Positions 1 to 5,525 of a DNA stretch of 5,707 bases are shown here, one piece after another. A program made the translations under genes and the position numbers. Under the pieces are notes generated by a model. The model did no database searches and had not been told where the DNA came from. It was given only the letters and a program-made list of their open reading frames with translations. Source of the stretch: UMGS1312 sp964631595 (GTDB lineage Bacteria > Bacillota > Clostridia > Oscillospirales > CAG-272); NCBI GenBank assembly GCA_964631595.1, contig CAZVXL010000051.1:1-5707 (forward strand), in the 5' to 3' direction. Each line of letters starts with the position of its first letter. Position 1 is the stretch's first letter.

Positions 1-9
1 TTGGCGGAG

Positions 10-39
10 AATCGGTAACGAAAATCGAATAAACCGATT
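10..39. repeat. Weak inverted repeat after the left gene
   Basis: AATCGGT (10-16) and ACCGATT (33-39) form a 7-bp inverted repeat around a 16-nt loop, which itself contains the small hairpin CGAAAATCG. It begins 5 nt beyond the stop codon of the minus-strand gene, where a terminator would be expected. There is no T-run on the minus-strand 3' side (CTCCGCC follows), so intrinsic termination is doubtful. It could be part of a longer element cut by the window edge. Confidence 0.25.
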
Positions 40-43
40 GGTT

Positions 44-1234
44 CTATAACAGCTTGGACTGTTCTTTCTTTTCCAAAAAACAAGCTACAGCAACCAATAG
101 TTTAATTTCATCATATTGCATGGTAGAAACATTAATAGAAACCCATTTCTTCGCAAATTCTAGAGAAAAAGCATGGGCTTGTTGCAATCCCCAATTTTCA
201 TTTGAATAAAGATCTATATGTTCACTTCTTGTATTCAAATATGAAAATATTTTTTCTAATTGATAGTAAGCCATTTGATGCATATTTCTTGGTGTATCAT
301 AAATAATAGCTAAGCCTTCTTCCATTAACTCATAATCTAAATTATCTATAGCATCGCATATTTGGGGAATAAGGGCGATAATGCTGTTTCTAAATATCTC
401 TACATTATTTAAATTTGAAACATCAGTGATTTCGCATGTCAAATATGATATTGCTTTGTCTATTGAACTGTAATCCGCGAACCTGCTTTCTAGAATATTT
501 CTCGCTTCACGTAATATATCAATATTCTCCTGGTTTCTATTTATTTTGATCAATTTCCACTCTTCATTTTGTCCATTGATTATGTCATTTGCCCAGCTAA
601 TAAGAGTAGGAAAAGTATCATAGATAGCCTTTATATACTTTTTTAAACTATTAAATGAAAATGTTAGTGATATGATTTCATTTTGGTCAGCACTAGTGTA
701 AATTCTTATTCCAACACTATCTTGTATATCGTCAAAATTCATCATATTATTAACAACAACCCAGGGACAATAATGTATCTCCTTGTCCCGCATAAACGGT
801 CGACCTCTTTTTGAAACTTCATATGAATGGGCAAAAGCCATTGCTCGCAAATACTCAAAGAATACATCATCGGTCGGACAGTTTTCGTCATTAAAGAAAT
901 ACTCTTTGTAATGTTTTGCATTTTTAAAGTATTTTTTATGACCTTTATATGGTGGAATGTCGTGTAATAAGTTTTCATGCATTTTATTAAAGCCATCATA
1001 CACAATACAAGCAAAAACCAAATATATGATAAAGTCTTCTTCTGTTTTCGGACGTTCGTTATGTTCGTTTAAATAGTGTACTGCTGAAGATACCCGATCC
1101 TTAAAAGTGCATATTAAATTATAAAGAGAAATCAACTCCGGTTTGTTAAAAAATATTTCATTATTATTAATCAAATCCATAAACTCATAGATTAATTTTT
1201 CATCAAGAAACTGCTTTTTGTTTGATTGTTTCAT
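44..1234 (-). CDS. Uncharacterised ~396-aa protein; possible HEPN-like motif
   Basis: I do not recognise the family with confidence. The protein has no signal peptide or obvious membrane segment, is rich in Asn, Ile, Glu and Lys, and looks mostly helical, so a cytoplasmic location is likely. The most conserved-looking stretch is residues 127-159, with EYLRAMAFAH, then KRGRPF, then EIHYCPWVVV. R130 to H136 gives an R-x5-H motif that fits the Rx4-6H signature of HEPN RNase domains, although the polar residue usual after the Arg is Ala here. I chose the ATG at 1234 because GAGGAG lies 4 nt before it; the in-frame ATG at 1246 has no Shine-Dalgarno and itself overlaps that GAGGAG. The gene is divergent from the methylase operon and has its own strong promoter, with a leader of about 100 nt. 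It may be an accessory defence gene or simply the neighbour of the inserted R-M system. The gene itself is secure; the function is unknown. Confidence 0.85.
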   Translation of the reverse strand: MKQSNKKQFLDEKLIYEFMDLINNNEIFFNKPELISLYNLICTFKDRVSSAVHYLNEHNERPKTEEDFIIYLVFACIVYDGFNKMHENLLHDIPPYKGHKKYFKNAKHYKEYFFNDENCPTDDVFFEYLRAMAFAHSYEVSKRGRPFMRDKEIHYCPWVVVNNMMNFDDIQDSVGIRIYTSADQNEIISLTFSFNSLKKYIKAIYDTFPTLISWANDIINGQNEEWKLIKINRNQENIDILREARNILESRFADYSSIDKAISYLTCEITDVSNLNNVEIFRNSIIALIPQICDAIDNLDYELMEEGLAIIYDTPRNMHQMAYYQLEKIFSYLNTRSEHIDLYSNENWGLQQAHAFSLEFAKKWVSINVSTMQYDEIKLLVAVACFLEKKEQSKLL

Positions 1235-1339
1235 TTTGCTCCTCATCGATTAATTTGCTAAACTTTTATTTTCGATATAATCTACTAAATCACAGAACGA
1301 AAGTTTTATGTTAAGATTATCGCGATTGATATCTATTTA

Positions 1340-1368
1340 ATTATATCACATATGCCAACACTTCTCAA
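1340..1368 (-). promoter_or_regulatory. Sigma70-type promoter of the left gene
   Basis: Read on the minus strand, TTGAGA (1368-1363) is followed by a 17-nt spacer and TATAAT (1345-1340). A TG one base before the -10 makes it an extended -10 promoter. Transcription would start near 1333 and leave a leader of about 100 nt before the ATG at 1234. The leader contains the 8-bp palindrome ATCGCGAT (1319-1326) and a loose AAACTTT/AAAGTTT pair (1260-1266 and 1300-1306); neither is a recognised riboswitch. Confidence 0.7.
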
Positions 1369-1409
1369 GAAAATACTTTTTTATCTTTACATTTTTTATA
1401 GAAAGTGTT
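1357..1409. promoter_or_regulatory. Candidate operator half-sites between divergent promoters
   Basis: AACACTT (1357-1363) is repeated with one change as AATACTT (1372-1378), and is perfectly inverted as AAGTGTT (1403-1409). The first copy lies in the spacer of the leftward promoter and touches its -35. The inverted copy covers the extended -10 of the rightward promoter. This is where the small XRE regulator encoded just downstream could bind to control both transcripts. The motif is short and AT-rich, and the spacing is wide for a single dimer, so this is only a suggestion. Confidence 0.25.
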
Positions 1410-1414
1410 ATAAT
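1386..1414 (+). promoter_or_regulatory. Strong promoter of the methylase operon
   Basis: TTTACA (1386-1391), a 17-nt spacer and a perfect TATAAT (1409-1414), preceded by TG at 1406-1407, make a near-consensus extended -10 promoter. Transcription would start near 1421, giving a leader of about 20 nt to the ATG at 1443. It points away from the leftward promoter, with the two -35 boxes 17 nt apart. No GACTnnnAGTC C-box is visible here, so the controller protein at the right end is unlikely to act directly on this promoter through its usual site. Confidence 0.8.
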
Positions 1415-1442
1415 ATCTTCTATATCAAGGAGAATAAGCAGT

Positions 1443-1637
1443 ATGGACTTTGCTGAAAAAGTAAAATATGTTAGAGCTACATTAAAATTATCGCAAGAAG
1501 ATCTTGCGCATGAGCTCGGTGTAAGCTTTGCCACTATCAATAGATGGGAAAATGGAAATTACAATCCAAGTAGACTAGCAAGAAAAGCATTTGAAGAGTT
1601 TTGTGAAAAGAGAAATCTTCAATTGGGAGATAAATAA
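1443..1637 (+). CDS. Small XRE/Cro-family helix-turn-helix regulator
   Basis: This 64-residue protein is almost entirely one helix-turn-helix domain of the HTH_3/XRE type. Residues 1-16 form the first helix; the core is LSQEDLAHELGVSFATINRWENG at residues 16-38, with the SQEDLA helix, the GVSF turn and the ATINRWE recognition helix. The short tail has no effector or oligomerisation domain. AAGGAGA at 1427-1433 lies 9 nt before the ATG, and a near-consensus promoter lies just upstream. As first gene of the methylase operon it most likely represses its own promoter, limiting methylase and GIY-YIG protein production, and it may also control the divergent gene. It differs from the C protein at the other end of the locus (there DRTYI, here ATINRW in the recognition helix), so the system carries two regulators with presumably different sites. 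The domain call is firm; the target is inferred. Confidence 0.9.
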   Translation: MDFAEKVKYVRATLKLSQEDLAHELGVSFATINRWENGNYNPSRLARKAFEEFCEKRNLQLGDK

Positions 1638-1639
1638 TT

Positions 1640-2671
1640 ATGGAAGAGAAAATAGGATACATATACGTTTTAGTCAACCCATCTTTTCCAGAGTATGTGA
1701 AAATCGGTTATGCGGACAATGTTGATGCAAGGGTTGCGCAATTAAACAGAAGTGAATGTACCCCATTCGCATTTAAAAAATATGCAGTATTGCCTGTCGC
1801 TAGTAGACTTGCAGATAAAAACGTTCATAAGCTCATTGATAGATTTAAACCAGAGTTGCGAGCAAAAGAAAATGTAAATGGAAAAATACGAATCCGAGAG
1901 TTTTTTGCAATGTCGGCAAAAGAAGCTGTTGAAATTCTTGATACCATAGGTGGAATTTATGGAGAAACACCACAGCTTTTTGAACAAACAAGCGAAGAAA
2001 AAGATGAACAAGCAATGGCTGAAAAGGCAGCAATTGCTTCGGAACGAAAATCGCCATTTTCGTTTTTTAAATGTGGTATAAAAGTGGGCGAGGTAATAAC
2101 ATATGTTCACGATACAAACATTACTTGCACCGTCGCAAACGATAGAGAAATTAACTACAATGGCAAATTAACGTCGCTTAGTGCTTTGGCAAAAAAATTG
2201 CTGAATCGAAAAAACGGAGTTCAAGGAACACTTCATTTTGCATATAACGGTGAAATATTGTCTGCATTAAGGAAAAGGCTTGAAGACGATGGACAATATA
2301 AAGAAACTGAGCTAATCGAAACAGACAGCACCTCTTTAAGTACAGAAGATAATGGTCCCCACAAGGGAACTATGCTGTATTTTACGATGGAAAAGTATTC
2401 TGCGACGTGCTTGTGGAATAATGATGGCTTTTTGTTATTAAAAGGCAGTAAGTTATCGGTATCCGTCACTCAAAGTTGTCCTGTTTTGATCCGCCAAATG
2501 AGAGAAGAAAAATCGCATATAATAAATGGCGAACGAATTTTATTGGAAGATACACTATTTACAAGTAGTTCTGCTGCAGCCAAGTTCGTTGCAGGCAGCA
2601 GTATAAGCGGTAATGTATATTGGAAAAATGCAGATGGCGTTTTGTTGAAGAATCTGCAAAAAGGAGAATAA
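1640..2671 (+). CDS. GIY-YIG (T5orf172-like) protein with RAMA-like and DUF4357-like regions
   Basis: This 343-residue protein has three parts. Residues 5-105 resemble the T5orf172 branch of GIY-YIG nucleases: GYIYVL (6-11), VKIGYA (20-25, the 'YIG' half), the presumed catalytic Arg in DARVAQLN (R31), DKNVHKL (59-65) and REFF (86-89). The usual metal-binding Glu four residues before the His is Asp here (D59), so activity is uncertain; E87 is an alternative ligand. After a charged linker (113-137), residues 138-215 look like a RAMA-type domain (GIKVGEVITY, YNGKLTSLSALAKKLL, LHFAYNGEIL), a family predicted to read modified DNA bases. Residues 243-340 look like DUF4357 (LLKGSKL, LFTSSSAAAKFVAGSS, VYWKNADG). 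The start lies 2 nt after the regulator stop, with GGGAGA at 1625-1630. The stop lies 1 nt before the first methylase, so it is translated as part of the methylase operon. It could be a second, modification-sensing nuclease, or a binding or regulatory factor. The domain calls come from memory of family patterns. Confidence 0.85.
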   Translation: MEEKIGYIYVLVNPSFPEYVKIGYADNVDARVAQLNRSECTPFAFKKYAVLPVASRLADKNVHKLIDRFKPELRAKENVNGKIRIREFFAMSAKEAVEILDTIGGIYGETPQLFEQTSEEKDEQAMAEKAAIASERKSPFSFFKCGIKVGEVITYVHDTNITCTVANDREINYNGKLTSLSALAKKLLNRKNGVQGTLHFAYNGEILSALRKRLEDDGQYKETELIETDSTSLSTEDNGPHKGTMLYFTMEKYSATCLWNNDGFLLLKGSKLSVSVTQSCPVLIRQMREEKSHIINGERILLEDTLFTSSSAAAKFVAGSSISGNVYWKNADGVLLKNLQKGE

Positions 2672-2672
2672 T

Positions 2673-3713
2673 ATGAATTATATAGGATCTAAATATTCCC
2701 TAATTGACTTTTTGGAATCATCTATAAATAAAACACTGTTATTGCATAAAGAGACAAAGCAACCATCTGAAATGATCTTTGCAGATTTGTTTGCGGGCAC
2801 AGGTGTTGTCAGTGGATCTTTTAAAAAACAAGGCTATTCTATTATTGCAAATGATATTCAATATTACAGTTATGTGATCACTAAACACATGATTGAAAAC
2901 AACGGCAACCTTGACAAAGAGCGCTGTAATAGTCTAATTGAAGAGCTTAACCTTTTGGATGGAGTTGAAGGCTTTATATTTAAAAATTATTCATATGGCG
3001 GCACAGAAGGGCAAGAGTTCCGTCGTATGTATTTTTCGGATTTCAACGCAAAAAAATGCGATGCTATACGAATAACCATTGAAGAATGGCTAAAACAAGG
3101 AAAAGTAAACGAGAACGAATACTTCTTTCTGTTAGGATCTTTGCTAAATAGCATTGACAAATACGCCAATACCGCTTCTGTGTATGGCGCATACTTGAAA
3201 ACACTTAAAAAGTCGGCATTAAAAGAAATGGAATTAGTCGCTCTTCCAATAATGCAAGGATCGGTTGATTGTAAAGTATACAATGAAGACATAAGCGAAT
3301 TGATAAAAAACGTTTCTGGTGATATATTATATCTTGATCCGCCTTATAACGCACGTCAATATTGCTCCAACTATCACTTGCTTGAAACAATAGCAAGATA
3401 TGACAATCCCGAAATTAAAGGAAAAACAGGCTTGCGTGATTACTCCGATCAAAAAAGCGTTTTCTGTAATAAAAGTAAAGTTGCAGATGCCTTTAGTGAA
3501 TTGATTAAGAATGCCAAGTTCAAATACATCTTTTTGAGTTATAATAACGAAGGACTAATGTCTTTTGAAACTATCGAAAAAATAATGCGAAAGTATGGCA
3601 AATATAAAGTTTATATGCAACAATATCGTCGTTTCAAAGCCGATAACGCAAGAGATGCTAAATCAGATTCTACTATCGAATATCTGCATTGTTTGGTAAA
3701 GGAAGATATCTGA
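2673..3713 (+). CDS. D12-class (alpha, Dam-like) DNA adenine-N6 methyltransferase
   Basis: The protein transfers a methyl group from S-adenosylmethionine to adenine N6 in a specific DNA site. The motif order is X-I-IV, as in D12/alpha enzymes: NYIGSK (2-7, motif X), DLFAGTGVV (38-46, SAM-binding motif I), IANDIQ (58-63, motif II) and DPPYN (222-226, catalytic motif IV). DPPYN is followed by the conserved-looking RQYCSNYHLLETIARYDNP. The region between motifs I and IV (about 80-200) is where the target-recognition domain of this class lies. At 346 residues it is longer than Dam (about 280) and fits the COG3392-type, R-M-associated D12 enzymes. AAGGAGA at 2661-2667, inside the end of the preceding gene, lies 5 nt before the ATG. 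Its TGA overlaps the ATG of the second methylase by one base, which points to translational coupling. All key residues are present, so it should be active. The recognition sequence cannot be read from the protein. Confidence 0.95.
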   Translation: MNYIGSKYSLIDFLESSINKTLLLHKETKQPSEMIFADLFAGTGVVSGSFKKQGYSIIANDIQYYSYVITKHMIENNGNLDKERCNSLIEELNLLDGVEGFIFKNYSYGGTEGQEFRRMYFSDFNAKKCDAIRITIEEWLKQGKVNENEYFFLLGSLLNSIDKYANTASVYGAYLKTLKKSALKEMELVALPIMQGSVDCKVYNEDISELIKNVSGDILYLDPPYNARQYCSNYHLLETIARYDNPEIKGKTGLRDYSDQKSVFCNKSKVADAFSELIKNAKFKYIFLSYNNEGLMSFETIEKIMRKYGKYKVYMQQYRRFKADNARDAKSDSTIEYLHCLVKEDI

Positions 3714-4495
3714 TGGGAAAAATTAACGATTTAGACATGTCTAATTGGAAAGAATTGACTGATGTTTGGACTGACAGCCTTTGGATTATTCCGCAAAGGG
3801 ATAATTCAGGAGCTCACGACGGACATTATCACGGCAACTTTGTCCCTCAAATACCACATCAATTACTGATGCGCTACACAAAGGCTGGAGATTTTGTTTT
3901 AGACCCTTTTGCCGGTAGTGGAACAACGCTTATAGAAGCTCAACGAATGGGACGCAATTCTATAGGAATAGAACTTCAACCAAGTGTTGCAGCAGAAGCA
4001 ATCACCAGAATTCACTCGGAGAGCAAAGACGGAGTTATAGCCGATACCTTTGTTGATGATAGTAGAACATTTGACGTTAATAGAATTCTTGATACATATA
4101 AGATTAAGGATGTTCAATTTGTAATCTATCACCCACCGTATTGGGATATAGTCAAGTTTAGTGAAGACGAAAATGATTTGTCAAATTCAAAATCGCTGAA
4201 TGAATTCCTCGATAATTTTCGTCAAGTAGTAAGAAACACATCTGCTATTCTTGAGAAAGGTAGATATTGTGCCGTCGTAATCGGCGATAAATATGCCAAT
4301 AGTCAACTTGTTCCGCTTGGTTTTTACTGTATGCAAGCAATGCAACAAGAGGGATTAACATTAAAAGCCACGATAGTCAAAAACTTTGAAGAAACAAAAG
4401 GAAAAGCAAACCAAAGAGCTCTTTGGCGTCAACGTGCTTTAAAAAATGGCTTATATTTGTTTAAGCACGAGTACATTTTTGTTTTTAGAAAATAA
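3713..4495 (+). CDS. Second site-specific DNA methyltransferase (N6-adenine or N4-cytosine)
   Basis: This 260-residue SAM-dependent amino-methyltransferase belongs to the DNA_methylase (N6/N4) superfamily. Residues 40-56 (HGNFVPQIPHQLLMRYT) form motif X; DPFAGSGTT (64-72) is SAM-binding motif I; GIELQP (85-90) carries the acidic motif II; and HPPYWDIVKFS (140-150) is catalytic motif IV. Motif I precedes motif IV, unlike the classical beta order. Motif IV has His where Asp, Asn or Ser is usual; I believe a subgroup shares this but could not check. The conserved C-terminal stretch runs VVIGDKY, VKNFEETKGK, LWRQRAL and FKHEYIFVF. I chose the ATG at 3713 (GGAAG at 3701-3705, 7 nt away; overlaps the previous stop in TGATG) over an upstream in-frame TTG at 3689. 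Paired with a D12 enzyme and one nuclease, it probably methylates the other strand of an asymmetric site. Adenine versus cytosine cannot be decided from the motifs. Confidence 0.92.
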   Translation: MGKINDLDMSNWKELTDVWTDSLWIIPQRDNSGAHDGHYHGNFVPQIPHQLLMRYTKAGDFVLDPFAGSGTTLIEAQRMGRNSIGIELQPSVAAEAITRIHSESKDGVIADTFVDDSRTFDVNRILDTYKIKDVQFVIYHPPYWDIVKFSEDENDLSNSKSLNEFLDNFRQVVRNTSAILEKGRYCAVVIGDKYANSQLVPLGFYCMQAMQQEGLTLKATIVKNFEETKGKANQRALWRQRALKNGLYLFKHEYIFVFRK

Positions 4496-4507
4496 GAGGT
4501 TTATTAT

Positions 4508-4612
4508 TTGCACAAGAAAACGCGAATATTGGGTTATGACAATTTGAACGCTAATTCTTTTTTTCATATATTTTCATTTGTGACAGTAATGTTCTTTATA
4601 ATGATAATATAA
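4508..4612 (+). CDS. Possible 34-codon hydrophobic peptide (TTG start)
   Basis: A short open frame begins at a TTG, 8 nt after GAGG (4496-4499), which directly follows the second methylase stop. It ends with TAA at 4610-4612, only 5 nt before the terminator stem. The predicted peptide has a basic start (HKKTR), a polar middle (GYDNLNANS) and a hydrophobic end of about 17 residues (FFHIFSFVTVMFFIMII), the layout of a single-pass membrane peptide or small toxin-like peptide. AT-rich spacer DNA readily yields Phe/Ile-rich frames by chance, and TTG is a weak start, so this may be an artefact. Confidence 0.3.
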   Translation: MHKKTRILGYDNLNANSFFHIFSFVTVMFFIMII

Positions 4613-4617
4613 AATGT

Positions 4618-4645
4618 AAACGACCGAGAATTTCCTCGGTCGTTT
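4618..4645. terminator. Bidirectional intrinsic terminator between convergent operons
   Basis: AAACGACCGAG (4618-4628) pairs perfectly with CTCGGTCGTTT (4635-4645) around the 6-nt loop AATTTC. The plus strand ends in GTTTCTATT, and the minus strand in GTTTACATTTTATATT, so the 11-bp hairpin can stop both the methylase operon and the endonuclease transcript, whose stop codon lies 3 nt away. Shared terminators keep convergent R and M transcripts from running into each other. Confidence 0.88.
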
Positions 4646-4648
4646 CTA

Positions 4649-5248
4649 TTAGTTCTTTTCAACAAGATGTTTCTTAAATTCAATAGGATCATACCAATAA
4701 CAGCCGATACAGGCATTCTCCTCAAAATTATGTTCGGCAGAGCCTTGATAGTATGACATAGGGTAACCTAACTTTTTAGCATCATAACGGATACCAGTTC
4801 TCATGCATTCCTTACAATATTGACGCTTTGCATCGTTGGCAGCTTTGCTTAATGGCTGAAAATCTTCTAATCTTTGATCTTCATTTCGCATAACACGAGC
4901 TTCGTTTTTCATTCCGTTTTTGTGATCGACTTCGGGATTTGAAGTACCTAGCACAACACAACGTTGAGCTTTAATGGCTTTTTTGATATCAGTCCTAATA
5001 TGCTGCGAATAACTGCCATCATTAAAACCGTTCAAGCGAATTCGATCGATTCCGTTTCCTGGCGTTATGCTTTTATCGAATTCTACTATATATTTTTTGG
5101 CAAGATTGGATTCTTTTCTTGCCCAAGAGGCGCCGTTGCCAAATTTTAAATCGGCATATTCTCCAATAAATTCACTTGCAGATACCCAACGACTAATCCC
5201 ATTTGAATCTGGTTGAGCTAACTTTATAAATAGTTCCGTTTTTGTCAT
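4649..5248 (-). CDS. HNH-type Type II restriction endonuclease
   Basis: This 199-residue protein is the likely DNA-cleaving subunit. An HNH (beta-beta-alpha metal) core is visible at about 97-141: EVDHKNG holds D108 and the general-base H109, and FQPLSKAANDAKR holds N138 and K141 at the second Asn and metal-ligand positions. Two CxxC pairs follow, CKEC (145-148) and CIGC (180-183), probably one structural zinc site, then the end YWYDPIEFKKHL. The N-terminal ~95 residues (ISRWVSASEF, GNGASWARK) probably take part in DNA recognition. I chose the ATG at 5248 because TAAGGAGA (5264-5257) lies 8 nt before it; an upstream in-frame TTG at 5275 overlaps the C gene and has no such site. It is co-transcribed behind the controller gene with a 16-nt gap. 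No methylase or transposase motif is present. The fold resembles HNH restriction enzymes that act beside paired methylases, but I cannot name the specificity. Confidence 0.85.
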   Translation of the reverse strand: MTKTELFIKLAQPDSNGISRWVSASEFIGEYADLKFGNGASWARKESNLAKKYIVEFDKSITPGNGIDRIRLNGFNDGSYSQHIRTDIKKAIKAQRCVVLGTSNPEVDHKNGMKNEARVMRNEDQRLEDFQPLSKAANDAKRQYCKECMRTGIRYDAKKLGYPMSYYQGSAEHNFEENACIGCYWYDPIEFKKHLVEKN

Positions 5249-5264
5249 TAGCTTTATCTCCTTA

Positions 5265-5471
5265 TTAAAAATCAAAAAATTCTTTCAATGATACTTTAAG
5301 AGCGGTGGCAAGTTTTTCAATGTTTACTATCGAAATATTTCTTTTGCCGCATTCCACGCTTGTGATATAAGTTCTATCCAAGCCTGCTAAATCTGCCAGT
5401 TCTTCTTGACTTACGCCAAGCTTATTTCTCAATTCTTTAACTCTTTTTCCGACTGAAATTTTAATGTCCAT
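5265..5471 (-). CDS. Restriction-modification controller (C) protein
   Basis: This 68-residue XRE-family protein has the size and sequence of R-M controller proteins such as C.Esp1396I and C.AhdI. The helix-turn-helix spans about residues 20-40 (VSQEELADLAGLDRTYITSVE). LDRTYI (31-36) is the recognition helix, whose R33, T34 and Y35 match the DNA-contacting residues known in this family; KRNISIVNIEKL (43-54) follows, and VSLKEFF (60-66) closes a likely dimer interface. AAGGAGAG (5484-5477) lies 5 nt before the ATG. C-boxes matching the family consensus sit in its own promoter, which strongly supports the call. It should activate its own and the nuclease gene from the upstream box, then repress at high concentration, delaying cleavage until the host DNA is methylated. 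The endonuclease gene follows after 16 nt. The N-terminus is short compared with typical 75-80-residue C proteins. Confidence 0.93.
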   Translation of the reverse strand: MDIKISVGKRVKELRNKLGVSQEELADLAGLDRTYITSVECGKRNISIVNIEKLATALKVSLKEFFDF

Positions 5472-5496
5472 GGTAGCTCTCCTTGGGAATGTTTTA

Positions 5497-5525
5497 ATTA
5501 TAATAAAAAGTGACTTTTTTCACAA
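5497..5525 (-). promoter_or_regulatory. Promoter of the C-endonuclease operon
   Basis: Read on the minus strand, TTGTGA (5525-5520), a 17-nt spacer and TATAAT (5502-5497) form a good sigma70-type promoter, with transcription starting near 5490 and a leader of about 20 nt. There is no TG before the -10. The controller boxes lie directly upstream of the -35 and across the -35/-10 spacer. Confidence 0.75.

Noticed and set aside
1260..1306. AAACTTT/AAAGTTT pair in the left gene's leader as a riboswitch or attenuator
   Set aside because: The stem is only seven AT-rich pairs around a 33-nt loop with no terminator T-run and no known aptamer features.
1845..2110. Minus-strand open frames inside the GIY-YIG gene (also others at 742-1014, 2233-2469, 2987-3396 and 3899-4132)
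   Set aside because: They overlap well-supported genes, have no ribosome binding sites I can support, and give low-complexity, Phe/Cys/Ser-rich products typical of antisense frames.
3689..3712. Upstream TTG start for the second methylase
   Set aside because: The ATG at 3713 overlaps the previous stop codon in TGATG and has a suitable GGAAG 7 nt away, the usual coupled arrangement.
4576..4612. Promoter-like TTGTGA, TATAAT and GATAAT just before the terminator
   Set aside because: The spacing to TATAAT is only 13 nt, and to GATAAT 19 nt. A transcript would end in the terminator within about 30 nt, so chance in AT-rich DNA is more likely.
5249..5275. Upstream TTG start for the endonuclease
   Set aside because: It overlaps the C gene end and has no Shine-Dalgarno of its own, while the ATG at 5248 has a near-perfect TAAGGAGA 8 nt upstream.
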